Source: Pyrenochaeta sp. MPI-SDFR-AT-0127
Lineage: Eukaryota; Ascomycota; Dothideomycetes; Pleosporales; Cucurbitariaceae
Assembly (NCBI GenBank): GCA_020747015.1
Contig: JAGTJM010000031.1
Location: 310,001 to 374,000, forward strand
DNA: 64,000 nt
Reading direction: 5' to 3'
Under the pieces are notes generated by a model that saw nothing but the letters and a program-made list of their open reading frames with translations, did not search any database and was not told the origin of the DNA. The first letter of the stretch is position 1; every line of letters begins with the position of its first letter. The translations under genes were made by a program, and so were the position numbers. This document shows positions 1-12,063 of the stretch, one piece after another.

Positions 1-152
1 GTACGTTTTAGGAGAGACATCAAGCCTAAGATGGCACAGCTCAACTTATCACCGTATGCCGCTAACCGGTTTTGCTCATGAAGCGGGCTCGCTCTCGCGG
101 AAGGAGCAGATCACCATAGCGCGCGCAAAGAATCTGTCTCGGCTTTGCCTCG

Positions 153-1355
153 CTAAGACATTTCCTGCTCAAGCATGGGCAGCACTTCTAGTTCTCTCTG
201 AATGATGCGTTCAAACTCTTCTCGATCGATTCCTGAGGCTCTAGCCAAGCGGAACAGACTCTTGATGTCCGTGCTGATGTGTTGCTTGATGGCAAGTTCG
301 GCTTGGCTGTAGTTCTCCGCCTTTCGCTCCAATCTCTCAACAGAGTTTGTGGACGCTGAGGAGGATGGTCGCGGATGGTTCAATGCTGCACTACGGTCTT
401 CTTCAATCGATTCAACATGTTCTAGGCTGTCGTTCCTATCGTTACCATTGCCATTTGTGGTGTTACTCACGTATGCTGGTGGCATTGAAGAGTCGAATCC
501 GTTCGGCCCCAGATTTGTAGCCTCAAGTGGCTCAGTTTGCAGCTTGTGGTTGTAGTTCAAGGTGTTGCCGTTCAGGGTCGACTCGCCAGCTGCCGGGTTT
601 GCCTCGTCTGGGTCATGAGCGTCAAGCGCAGGCTGCACCTCGGACGCATACCGCGCAAAATACTCCAACTCTGACTGGGTGGGCCCGATTTGTGTTCGAT
701 GACTGGACATTGGGGCTGGAGAGTGTTTTAGTTGCGGTGTTCGCCCAGGTGTTCGGTCGTATGCAGCCCAATATGAATCGTCATCCTCCTCTTCCTCCTT
801 GGCTGGTTCTGGCTTGTGGATAGCCGGCTGAGGCGTGATGCCATTACTCTTCACTGCCCTGCGCCGGAAACCAGCCTCATTTGCCTCGCCCATGCTCTCA
901 AACCACTCGGTGCCATCATCGGTATCTTCAGTTCCTCTGAGCTCGGCTAGTGACCATCTGTTCCCAGCATCTCCACCCGTACACCACAGATAAGTCGGGA
1001 TAAGTCCGAACTCGCCCAAGACCAATCTCGAATGCAGTGTCTCGGGGTCGGACCTCCGGTACTGTATCAGATCCGGCTCTTCGACCTCGATCTCGCCTGA
1101 CGCTGGGTGTGGCTCGACGTGTATCTTTTCAATCACTTGCGGCAGTTTTGCGCCAATTTCCCTATCCCAGCAAAGTAGAGAAAGCCAGTCGTTGGAGGAG
1201 AGCAACTGTACTCGTTGGCGGAGTATGGGCGACAAAAGAGGCAACAGGCCTGGGGGAACATCCTTCGATGTGCTTGCCGTCGACAGGCAAGCTAGAAGCG
1301 GTGGAAGGAGCTCCCTGAAGTCGGGGCGTGGAATGACCTGGTCAAGGCCAGGCAT
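153..1355 (-). CDS. conserved fungal protein of unknown function, 400 aa
   Basis: This is a single uninterrupted frame running from an ATG at 1355 to a stop at 153. The first 130 residues look folded: a hydrophobic, Pro/Leu-rich start (PRPDFRELLPPLLACL), then a Trp-rich stretch (SNDWLSLLCWD), and a segment around residues 80-125 that ends YLWCTGG. The middle is acidic and disordered, with a short EEEEDDDSYWAAYDRTPGRTP element that I believe recurs in filamentous-fungal homologues of this family. The C-terminal 60 residues are predicted helical (QAELAIKQHISTDIKSLFRLARASGI) and could be a protein-interaction segment. No catalytic motif, signal peptide or membrane segment is visible. I recognise the general family only as an uncharacterised ascomycete protein and assign no role. 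The long clean frame, the folded ends and the normal composition make a real gene likely. Confidence 0.82.
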   Translation of the reverse strand: MPGLDQVIPRPDFRELLPPLLACLSTASTSKDVPPGLLPLLSPILRQRVQLLSSNDWLSLLCWDREIGAKLPQVIEKIHVEPHPASGEIEVEEPDLIQYRRSDPETLHSRLVLGEFGLIPTYLWCTGGDAGNRWSLAELRGTEDTDDGTEWFESMGEANEAGFRRRAVKSNGITPQPAIHKPEPAKEEEEDDDSYWAAYDRTPGRTPQLKHSPAPMSSHRTQIGPTQSELEYFARYASEVQPALDAHDPDEANPAAGESTLNGNTLNYNHKLQTEPLEATNLGPNGFDSSMPPAYVSNTTNGNGNDRNDSLEHVESIEEDRSAALNHPRPSSSASTNSVERLERKAENYSQAELAIKQHISTDIKSLFRLARASGIDREEFERIIQRELEVLPMLEQEMS

Positions 1356-1436
1356 GGCTGCGGCGGGTGGGAAACCCTACGAGGAGCTCGAATGGGTGCG
1401 GCTGGTGGTATCTGGAGAAGGCTGCGCGTAGAGCAG

Positions 1437-1484
1437 GTAGTGAGGTAGTGAGGTAGTGAGGTAGTGAGGTAGTGAGGTGGTGAG
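1437..1484. repeat. octamer tandem repeat (GTAGTGAG)x6
   Basis: There are six head-to-tail copies of GTAGTGAG, the last carrying one change (GTGGTGAG). They lie about 80 bp upstream of the minus-strand gene that ends at 153, so they probably fall in its 5' leader or core promoter. On the gene's strand the unit reads CTCACTAC. Confidence 0.95.
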
Positions 1485-3953
1485 TAGTCAAGGGCGGTAC
1501 AAGCTCGCAATGGGCTGTTGGCTTCTCACTTTGTTGCGCGGAAATGCTGGCGAAACAGTCCTGTGATGCTGTCACATGCAAACGCAGCCAGTGACGCGCA
1601 GGGCTAGAGGTCAACTTAGCGACGCGAGGAGAGGACGATCACCAGGGCAAAAAGATAAGAGGAGGAAGAGAAAGAAAAGTGCAGCAGCTGCCGGTCCATA
1701 GTTGCGGAAGGGAAGCTGCAGAGACAAGTGGTGCTTAGTCTCCGCTCCGCCGAAGGTGAGGGTCTAGTTTGACTGCCGCATCCACCTGCCCGCATTTCTC
1801 AGTATCTGGCACGGTGGACTGCCTGCGGAAAAGGTTAGCCCCCCCTGCGACAAGTGTTGCTCAATGGGTCAATCCGCTGCTGGTTGATGTCGACTCAGCA
1901 GCGACAGTGCACCAGCTCAACCGTTGCGCATCAGTCTCAACGCCTCTGAGGAGTCCATGAGGCTTCGTTCGAGGGGCCCCCCAATTGCTGTCCTTGCAGC
2001 GCCTTGGCGCCGTTGGCCCGAGGCTAGGGAAAGGACCAAATCTAAGCTCAACTGTGACGAGAGCCTCAACAATGCTACGGCACATCCAAAGGACTACCGA
2101 GACGCACTGGGTGGCCGGCGGCCATGTCTGCAGCAGATCAGCGAGGGCGGGTACCTTGCGTCTCCTCGGACATGTGCTCAGGCTCAGGCGCTCCAAGAGC
2201 TAGTCTGCTCACCAAGGCTTGTCTCCAGGTCGCGCCGTTGCGGAAATCAGGACAGACGACGAAGAATGACGGAGAGGGCTCACAGAGAAAGAGGGCCAAA
2301 CTCGATAGCCTGGGGATAGCAGGGCCGCGGCGTTCGCTGCACCCGTCGATGCCGCACAGTCAGAGCCCACTTGCGGCTCATCCTGACCGTGGCTCATCGT
2401 CACAGTCAGCGGCCCTGTCGCAGCTATATATCGCACCAAGCTACTATTCTGACGAGGCAGACCTGAATATCGCTATTTTGAGACAAGTGTCCGCCCGCAA
2501 CCAACTTGCCCGTCATTTCTCCAGCTCTGGCTTCGAGAAGCAGAGTACCGGTTCTTCCAGCACACTCGACCGCTTCAGCCATACTTGCCGGGGGCCCCAC
2601 TCAACGTTCGGGAGCCTATCCGGCATCGCTCCCTGAAACAAGAGGCCAGCCACTGCATCACCCACGTCCAGGGTGGCTGAACATGCAACAACATGCCTTG
2701 TGAGCAACATGTCACCGTCAAGCGCTGGGTAGCGTGTGTTGAGAGCCGTCGCATGGTTTCATATACAAAGCTCCTTGCAGGCACTTGCTGCCGATAGCAC
2801 ACGCTGGGTGCGAATCGCAACTGCGGGCTTGGCTTGCCTTTATATAGCACCCTCGGCATCGGCTGCTAAATGGCTAAGCGCCAGCATGCTGCGTGGCGGA
2901 CAAGCAGCACGCTGGCCCAGCGTCTCGTGAATTTTGGGCGCTGGGGGATATTTGCATCCACGTCGCTGAGTGGGCGCTCAACCGGTCGTGTTTGCAATGG
3001 GATGGATGACCAGAAAACATGTCGGCCATCTCGAGCAAGGCGGGCCGCCAGTGCTATGAGGTGTGATACTTGAAGCATAGCCACCCGCCCCGTGCTCGCC
3101 CTCGTTCCCGCGTCGCTTCTCGCAGTTGAGGCTGTGCCCGTTGTATCAAGCCTGCCAAGAGCGTGTCACGCATCTGCAAATCTGCCTTGAGTCGCCAGTC
3201 AAGCTTGCAGCTCCCGTCGCCCTGTCGCGCTTGTTTTCAATCAAGCTGCACCTCTTCTCTCGACCACCAGACGTCGGAGCAACCTGCGCCCTCATTGTGT
3301 CGAGCCCGCCAACAGCGTGCGCTTGGCGTTCAGCCCTCCACCCCCGGTCTTGCCATTCTGGACATCTTGGGGGGAATCAGCCTTGACCGGTGCCTCGAAT
3401 TCTCTCCCTCGCTGCTGCGGCTGGCTCCATCAACAAACTACCATATTCCACCCCGTGTCTGCCAACCGGTCGGATCGACTCACGTCTTCTTCTTGCTGCT
3501 CGCGCGCGCTCTTACCCGAAATCCACCACCGACCCACTTCGGTGTAAAGTCGTCAATTTCGTGGAGCAACCAGCACTGCCTCTAACCTCTACGGCTTGAG
3601 CCTCCCGTCCTGTGCGAGGCAGATCGCAAACCTCAAGCCTCCAGCTGCCCGACTTTATTCCTCCTCGGTCGCGCTGCCAGATCCCTCTCTTCCATTTTCG
3701 CCTTTTCAGACTCTGTCCGCCCATACTGACGCGTCGCGACCCTCCTTCCCCTGCTTCCTTTCCTCTGGCTCTCCCGGCATTCGCATAATTCCAATCTGTA
3801 GCCGCAAGGCAGCACTATGCCTCCCTAAGGAGCCGAGTCCGAGTCACGTTACCTTTGGTTCGGCCCTGATTGCAGCCATTCGTCGTCAATCTTCCATTTT
3901 CCTTAATCAATCTTGAATCTGCCTTCTGGCCGTTCGGCGCAACTAGTGTGACA
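1485..3953. other. long intergenic region between divergent genes
   Basis: This 2.5 kb stretch separates the minus-strand gene at 153-1355 from the plus-strand zinc-finger gene. It contains many overlapping open frames in both directions (up to 170 codons at 2124-2636). None has folded-protein character or splice-consistent extension, so I read them as chance frames in GC-rich DNA. From about 3120 to 3950 the plus strand is strongly C/T-rich, as is usual for promoters and 5' leaders of filamentous ascomycetes. That part probably belongs to the gene starting at 3954. Confidence 0.6.
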
Positions 3954-6900
3954 ATGAACGCGGTTGATGCCAACACACAGCCCTACGAGGGTCAGCGGCG
4001 CCAACTACGCCACCTTCAGGATGCGCAGGCCAACGGCTATCATCCTGCCCCTGCTACCGAGACATTTTTGATGCCAGACGCCCAAGGCACATTCACATTC
4101 TCTGCAGAACCCGCCTCGATGGTATACGACGGGTCCATGGTTGCGCTTCCGTCTTCCAGCACCCCTGGCCAAGAATCCATCTTCACTCCAAATGCTGATT
4201 CCTCCTTCGACTCTTCATTACATCCAGACATGTCGTATCCTCCACCGCATGTCTACGCCCAAACACAGCACTACAGTCTCTCCCCGGGATCTTACTACGG
4301 TAACAGTCAAGGCATCTCACCGTCGCACTCGGTAGAACACCTCAGCCCAAAAGCAGGGTACATGAACGACCCCAGTTTGCAAGATAGCAACACCTATACC
4401 ACGTCCAACTTCAACGGGCACGTTTTAGACGAGTTCTCTGGTCTTACCTTCACCGACAACGACCCTATCCACTCCTTTCCGCCGTTTCAAGATAACGTCA
4501 ACATGTCCATGTTGACCTCTGGTACTCTGAATACCTACAACGCTCAACCAACCGCGCTTTCAAACAACGCCCCGTTGGAACCTCACCACCAATTGCTCTC
4601 GCCTTGTGGCACAAACAATTCTAGTCCGGTGGTCGGCGACGAAATCTCAACCTTTCCTGCAATGCATTACACTGGCACATATTCTACACCTCCGAATCAT
4701 GCAACTCAACTCCAACACTCGACACCAATCAAACAAACCCAGAGCCCGGCATTGACGAACAGTCCGAGCAATGTGCCACTTGCAAACCCACGCCCATTAA
4801 CGCGGCATTTGACCAGCCCTATTGTGCGTGTGGAGAATTACAGTAGTAGGGAAGAGTCACCTTCGCGCTCAGACAACAGCAGACCTGTCAGCAAACGGAG
4901 CCATGGTAGCCGCCGCTCCGGCAATCACCTGTCTCCTTACCCACAAAATGAGTCTTCCGATGATGAGGAGGAATCACGCGAGCAAGTGCGTGTTCAGCCT
5001 GTGCCTCGAGGCAGGGAACGCAATGAGGATGGGTCCTGGTTAATGGCGAGTGGATCTAACCAAGCGGGGTTGAGCCCTGATGACCGCCAGGTGATGGGAG
5101 ATGCATGGGTGCCAAGCATAGATGAGATTGCAGAGCAACGATCAAAGCATGAGAAGAAGCTCGAAGTACAAGAATGGCTTACTAAGAGCAAGGTTGGCAG
5201 TGAAGCGGGTGATGTTGGTCCCTCCAACAATCTTCTCAAACCCATCACCGGCCGCCGTCGTGCGAAAAGTACCAACGATGTCCATCGCCGAGGTGGACAA
5301 GGTCATTTTGGTCTCGGCGTGCGGACTGATTTCGATCATATCGATGATACCGGTATCCCTGGACCTGGTGTATACATAGACGAGCGAAGTGACCTTGAGG
5401 ATTACGAGGAAGATGATGACGACTATGCAGACCCAGAGTCGCCTCCCGCTGCCATCGATATTCAAGCCAGTCACGCGGACAATTCTTACTTCCCTCCCAA
5501 TAAAGATTCTGTTTCCATCATTGGTGCCATTGTCCGACCATGGGTTGATGTACCGTCGCAGTCCTCAAACCCATCAACGCGTTACCAACCACCTACCTCA
5601 AATGCTGCAATGATGCGCTTCCGATTACGGGCCAACGACGTGGAATCAGCATCACTTGCTGCTACTGTGGGGTCGCGTCGACTCAGTGAATCTGATCTTG
5701 GAAGCATTCGCGCTTCGCCTGGCGTTGCTAGATTGATCGAGGCGCCGGACCTAAAGAAACAGAAAGAGAGACAGCGGCGTCCTAGCTTTCTGGATAACAT
5801 CCTCCCTAAGCGTACTCCAAGTAATCTTCTCAAGCGCAAAGGCAGTATACCTGTTCAGCAACCATTGGAGACTGGATTAGACAGGACCAGAGAGCCTAGC
5901 TTTGATAAACCTAAGCGCATTGGTAGCTGGGGCCGGCCCAAGTCACCCAGAGTTGATACCAACCTGAGCAATCACAGTCGAGATGCAGGACCGCCTAGCT
6001 CCACTGGCCTGTCAGCAACTTCAGGGCCGTGGTATCAGGGAGCTAAGAACGTTATCAAAAGAAGTCGAAGTAGGAGCGACTTGGGCAGGTCCCTTGGGCT
6101 TGCCGAACTCATGACGCAGCATGGAGGCCCACCGATGCCTATGCTTGCTTCGCCGCTAGCTGAAACAGAAGCCACGAAGCCGTCAGCACAACCAAGCCCT
6201 ACTGGAGATGACGATGATGATGAGCAGGAAGCTGTGACCATGGACTTGAAAGTCCGCACTGACCCCATCATTCCATCTTATGAAGGTTTCAGAACACACG
6301 CTCGACAACTTAACCCACGCCTGGCTGACTTTATGATTGAAAGAATCACTCAAGAGCAGATGCGAAGGTACAAGAGGCTGTTAGAATTCAAGGTTAAACA
6401 CTTGAACGCCGTTAAGAGCAAAACTTGCGCATCTGGAAACTTTTGTCCGGATCTTGGTGGTGAAGCTAAACAGCTCCCTCCGCGGGCTGGAAATAAAGAT
6501 GCTGACGCACCGTTTATCGGCTTCCAGATTACCGCTCCTGGTTCGTCTGATGATGACGGCGAGCCTCCGCCAGAAGGAACCGTTGTATCTGCCCAATTTC
6601 CATCAGGTGTCCCCCTGCCTCCTGTCAAACGCCTTCCGGCAGAGTTTGAGTGTCCGTTGTGCTTCAAGGTTAAGAAGTTCTACAAGCCATCTGACTGGAC
6701 CAAGCATGTTCACGAGGATGTTCAGCCCTTTACTTGCACCTTTCCGAACTGTGGCGAGCCGAAATCATTTAAGCGGAAGGCGGACTGGGTCCGACACGAG
6801 AATGAGCGACATCGACAATTGGAGAACTGGACTTGTCAAATAGCTGACTGCAATCATACTTGTTACCGCAAGGATAACTTTGTACAGCATCTGGTCAGAG

Positions 6901-7851
6901 AACACAAGATTGCTGAGCCACGGCAACGGACCGGCCGTGCTAGCAATAAAGACATGCCCGCAAATGTTGATCAAGGTAAGTTCTCAATTGTAAGCTTTCA
7001 AGTAACGACGACTGATTATAAATGCAGACGACATTTGGGCAATCGTCGAAAGGTGTCGCCGCGATACTACCAAATTACCAAAGGACGAACCGTGTCGATT
7101 CTGTGGCAATATCTGCAATAGCTGGAAGAAACTGACTGTCCACCTGGCAAAGCATATGGAGCAGATCAGCATGCCAATTCTCCCACTAGTGGAGCAGAAG
7201 CTACTAAATGCCGACAGCATCATTAGTCCTGTGGTAGAGATGCCAGAGAGTCGTAAATTATCCGTCACTCCCAGCAGGTCACCCATTGATAATCCATCGC
7301 GATACAATCCCAATTCGACTTTTGCGCCTGGGATCGACCCGTCGGGTTTGTATCCTCAGGATGTGAAGCCGGAAGTAGCCTCCAACGCTATGCATACCTA
7401 TCCTCCACCACAGATGGTCCCTTACAAGCACCAGCAGCCGGTACAAGCCAACGGGTATGCGAGTTATACGGCAGGTCATACTCTAAACTACTCGAATCAG
7501 ACGTATCCCGGGCTCCAAGATGCGCCGAAGCCACGCAGCGGCTATGACAATGGGCTCCAGATACCCAGTCAGCAATACCACGGAGGCAACATGGCCAATA
7601 ATGTCAGCCAATATGGCATGAGTCCATTATCTACAGTGCAACAACAACAACAGCAAGCCATGTACACCGACTCACCGGTTGACACGACGGCTGTGCCTCA
7701 TTACTATACCCAAGAACCACAGAATTTAACGAACGACATGCCCAGCTTAGGCTATGACAACACCAACACAATTCAATACCAGCAACAGGGTACTTACCCA
7801 GCCATGTCATATTTGACAACACAACATAACTATCAGTACCAGGGACCGTAG
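3954..7851 (+). CDS. large C2H2 zinc-finger protein, probable transcription factor, 1281 aa
   Basis: There are two exons, 3954-6975 and 7028-7851. The 52 bp intron (GTAAGT...CAG) restores the frame through a GAC codon and is followed by DDIWAIVERC. The frame also extends 28 codons upstream, but the MNAVDANTQ start sits after the C/T-rich leader and looks more natural. Residues 1-890 are low-complexity Ser/Pro/Gln/Asn sequence with an acidic run near 480-500 and basic patches. The zinc-binding part begins near residue 898 with CPLC, then CTFPNC...HENERH and CQIADC...HLVREH. Another canonical finger (CRFC-x12-H-x3-H) lies near 1032-1053 just after the intron. The tail is Gln/Tyr/Pro-rich with a short polyglutamine. 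This finger order (C2H2, FPNC finger, RHENERH) is common in fungal C2H2 factors. The gene lies in tandem with a second factor of similar architecture at 9197. DNA binding and nuclear location are inferred from the fingers; targets are unknown. Confidence 0.92.
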
Positions 7852-9196
7852 AAGGGGTACAGCAGTGGAGGGATTTTGCTCTTTGGTTTTGGTGTTTAAC
7901 GACGCCATGTATATTGCGACTCTGTGCTTTCTTTATGATGTTTTGATTTTTGCTCGATATCCACTCTTGCTCATCCCAGAGGGGGGGGGACTGATTTCTG
8001 TTTCTGGTCTATGGGGCTGACGGATTCTAGACGGTGTGATGAGATGGTTACTGTCGTTACGATTGGCCGTGTTTCCTGCATTTAGCGTGTCTGATAGCTA
8101 GGCGTCTACAGGCCTGGACGTTGTTTAGACCAAATCACATGAAATGGCAATAGATGATACGCGGGCAGTGGTGAGTTTGTTTGTGCGACTCGACTCGAGC
8201 CGCAGTGACTTGGAGAGGGGGCGTTCTTCAGAGGGTGCGATGCGCCGGAAGCGCCTTGATCGCTCGGTCCTCGCATAGCCAATGTGCCCTCTGCATTACT
8301 CGGCCCCAAGCGGAATGGAGGACGATTGCACACTTCCACACTTCCACACACCAGCACGCCGCGCTGGGGGAGGGCCGTCGGGCACCACCAGGTCGATGCG
8401 GTGATTGGCTGGGCACATGGGGGGAGGACGCCGACACAGCCACGCGCAACGACCATGCAGCGTACTGTGTGTATGGGCGTGTGGGTGGTTGGGTGGGTGT
8501 GGGTGGGCGAGGTCCTTCAGGGATGCAGTTTCGCTTGGCAAGGGCAACAGGGCAACTGTTTGCCTGCTCTGCTGCTGCCTGCGCACTTCGGCCCTGCACC
8601 GGCAAGGAGGCCGCCCACCACCATTGATGATCGTGACCATGGAACAGCCACGAGACGGCTAGAGAGCCTCATTTCCATTGCGCACCGGCATGACACTATT
8701 CGGCAAGTCGTCCAGCAGTCGATGAGGTGACGTTGTTCCTCTCGGCTCCACATTCTCGTAATCCTGCACAACGCCTGTCCCTATCCTACACCGGGAGCTG
8801 CCCGTGCGGGGGGAGAGAGAGGAGACACGGAACTCGAGGTCCTCCATCGCTGCATCGCGCCGTCAACGTTGCGCAAATCGCCTTTGCTCGTCAGCATTGG
8901 GGCGGTGTGCTTGCACCCAAAGTATACTAATGCACACACATGCGCTTTCTCCATCGTCTGCGTACCTTGTGGTCAGGCATCAGGCTGACTGCTGAGCTTC
9001 TGAGACTGAAGCTTTTGGGCAATCGGTAGGTCCATGCTGGCTCATCTTGTTCACTTTCGTCGCATTCATCTGCCCTGATGGTAACATCTGCTTTCTGCGC
9101 TCCCATTTGGGTCTTTTTGCCTCTTTGCACCTGCATCTACATGGGCGAGAGCTTCGTTGTGGCCTTACGCAGCCTTGCTGACCCTCTCTAGCAAAC
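7852..9196. other. spacer between the two C2H2 genes
   Basis: This 1.3 kb stretch holds the 3' end of the first factor, including a run of nine to ten G residues near 7981, and the promoter and leader of the second. The part from 8150 to 8850 is GC-rich and has frames open on both strands, but none resembles a protein. A G-quadruplex motif is listed separately. Confidence 0.6.
8483..8507 (+). promoter_or_regulatory. predicted G-quadruplex motif
   Basis: Five GGG tracts occur at 8483, 8491, 8495, 8501 and 8505, separated by loops of 5, 1, 3 and 1 bases. A further GGG lies at 8475. This fits the G3N1-7 consensus on the plus strand, 690-715 bp upstream of the second C2H2 gene's start codon. Any regulatory effect is inference. 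Confidence 0.6.
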
Positions 9197-12063
9197 ATGT
9201 CACAACACAACAGGAGCCTCCAACCTGTCTTCAACTACACCATTCAAGGACCAAGTGTATGATTTGTCGGATAAAAGTCTTTGCTGTACATCAGCTGATT
9301 GCTTCAGTATCCCTTTGATAACCAAGTGCCTTCACTGCAAATCAATACAGTACAGCCATGGATGGCTCCGAGACCACGAAGCGTCCAGGATCAGATGCCG
9401 AGTCCATCAACCTCTGTACGGACCGTAATGACTGCTCCAGATCCAAGGCTGTTCAATCGGTCCAGCTTTCATCAAGCCAACCGGTCCCCAATAGATGCAA
9501 ACATTGATCCCAATTTGCCCAACAACAACTTGTCCCTCCTTGCCCCCCCTGGCAATGGCTCTGCATCTAGCTATAATCCCATTGTACGCCATCTCCAGGA
9601 TCAACCATGGAGCGCAGGCAATTTGAGAAGTTCAAGTACTGGTAGTGGTAGAAACTCACTGAACCAGCCTAACATCCAGTATGGACAATATCGTGGAAGC
9701 CCAGGTTCTGATATCGAGAGCAATCTCATGCGATCCGATTCTGGCTATCAATCCCATCATCCGCAGTCCATTTTTAGCAATGAACCAAGCCAAACTTGTC
9801 AGGATCTGCCCTCGAGCATCACTCGCCAGGCTAGCAACGTAAATGATGAGACTATTCAAAGTGACGCTCCTAGAATAGCACAAATGCCGTCCGATCAAAT
9901 TTCTCAGCGCAGCAGCGCGAGTGTGCGATCAGGAAAATCGTACAAATGTGCCGAGTGCGACGATACATTGAAGTGCAAATCAGACCTCAAGTGCGTGTAA
10001 ATTGTAACTGTCCACTTGCTAGGCGCTAACACTATATGAATAGAAAGCATTTACTGAAGCACAATAAGCCGTTCAAGTGCACTTTTCCCAACTGCAAGCG
10101 GGCTGGGCAGGGTTTCACCACTGTCAATGACCTCGATCGACATAAGAAGAGCGTCCACCAGATCGGCTTGAAGACAAAGTCTTACCAGTGTGCATCTGAA
10201 ACCTGCCGGAACAAGGAGAAGATATGGCCGCGGCTTGACAACTTTAAACAGCACATTGAAAGGATGCACAAGGACGAGGATGAGTTAGACCTGATCACAA
10301 GGTACGCATGCCCATACATCCCATGTACCATAAGCTGATTGTGGTAGATCAACCTTTCGGCCTAGAGAGTCGGTCCCAGTTGTAGATGATAGAAGCGTGG
10401 CTCCCATGGACACAACCCTAGCCGTGGCTGGAATGGGAAGGTCGTTTTCCGGCAATCCAGCCATGGATACTGTGTCTACAATGGAGCTACCTACAGATCA
10501 TGACACCAGACGCTGGCTTAACCAAAATTCAGATGATTTCACACAAGACACTTTCGGAATACCCAATCACCTCAGTGGAGCTATTCGGAGGCCTAATATC
10601 ACTCGCTTTCGAGAGTCCCAAGGAGCCCAAGAACAATCATATACCAATAAGTCTAGCTCGGGTAAAGCGTCACGACGGGAATCGCAGACACCCGCCACTA
10701 ACGCAACTACCCTTGTCGATTCCGAACAACCCACCTCGGAGAAACAACGACCAAAGTCGCGCCCTTCGCTGTCGACTGCGCCACAGACAAAAGCGGAGCA
10801 ACAAAGATCAGCACTCAAGAAGTTTTCGCAGGCCATCGCCGGAGAATTCAGGTCAACTTCATCATCCGAGCCTGTAGACCTTGAAGACCTTGTCTTACGC
10901 ATACTCCACCAAGCAACCGATTCACCGAAATGGGATGAGACATCTTCGCACCAGAAGGCAAATACAAAAGAGTACCAGGATGCGAATACCGCGGTGACGC
11001 TTACAAAGAGCGAGGCATTGCACGCTTCACAAATGATATCAAATCTCATCAAGCAAAGTCCAGGATCCGCTTATACGGTCCGACGCCGCTCCACTCAAGG
11101 TGTCATTTCCAATGCAAAGATCTGTCCCAAGTGCGGTTACGCTGTGGCACGCGTCTGCGACCTGCGGAAGCATATGAAGCGTCATGAAAAGCCTTATGGT
11201 TGCACATATCCCAAGTGTCACAAGCGTTTTGGTGCCAAGTCGGATTGGAAGCGCCATGAAAACAGCCAGCACTTTCAACTTGAGGCTTTCCGCTGCGCAC
11301 AGCCCTCACGGGATGCCTTTGAAGCAGCTTGTGGGAAACACTTCTTCCGTGCCACACTATTTGCGGAGCACCTTAAGACTGAGCATAAAATACCATCCCA
11401 GGAACAGCATGAGAAGGAAGCCAAAAGCTGCAGGATAGGTAAGAATTGTCAAGGCCAATTCTGGTGTGGATTTTGTAACAAAGTGATTGAGCTGAAGGAA
11501 CGGAGAAATGCTGCGTGGGATGAGCGCTTCGACCATATTGCACATCACTTTGAGAAGGAGAGGAAAAGCATTGATGAATGGGTGTGCGTAGAGCAGAACC
11601 AGACGAAGAAGGAGCTTTTGAAAGAAATGGATCGATATGTCTACGACGATGATGAAGAGAGGGAAGCTGACCGGGCTGGGGATGTTGACGCTGACGTTCT
11701 CACTCCACCTCCACCTGTAGCTACTGAACAGTGGCCAGTGGCCAGTAATCCAGGCCCGCCGCCGCCGCCAGAAGGCTACTCGCCAATCAACCCTAAGAAG
11801 CGACAGGCGGCGGCAGAACCTACAGCTTCCAACAGGCGTTTGAGACAGAGAAGAACAACTTCAACGCACAGATACTGTGTAAGTGATGTCCCACCAACCA
11901 AAAAAGTAATACTAGTAGTGGTGCTGACTATTTGCAGTGCAGCTGCAATAATGGGCCATGCAGCTCTTTAGAAGTAGCCTGTATGGAGTGCGGACACCCA
12001 CTGTGTGGTAATTGCAATACTGTGGAGGAGTGGATCGATGAGATGAATGTAGACTATCAGTGA
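9197..12063 (+). CDS. C2H2 zinc-finger protein with C-terminal Cys-rich module, 885 aa
   Basis: There are five exons: 9197-9256, 9308-9990, 10044-10301, 10348-11878 and 11938-12063. Introns are 46-59 bp and every join keeps phase. The short first exon encodes MSQHNRSLQPVFNYTIQGPS. Fingers come in two clusters. The first, near residues 238-330, has CAEC-x12-H-x3-H (split by intron 2), then CTFPNC...H-x4-H and CASETC...H. The second, near 595-690, has CPKC-x12-H-x3-H, CTYPKC...HENSQH and a CGKHFF...H unit. It is followed by a conserved FWCGFC...AWDERFDHI block. The last exon adds eight Cys and one His in about 30 residues (residues 844-872: CCSC, GPC, CMEC, GHPLC, GNC), which looks like a small RING- or ZZ-like zinc module. 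The linkers are Ser/Thr/Gln-rich. A role as transcription factor is likely, but targets are unknown. STT3 begins only 319 bp downstream. Confidence 0.92.

Noticed and set aside
2124..2636. 170-codon plus-strand frame in the 1.5-3.9 kb spacer
   Set aside because: It is a low-information Ser/Arg-rich translation with no motif, leader or supporting exon. Overlapping frames on both strands look alike.
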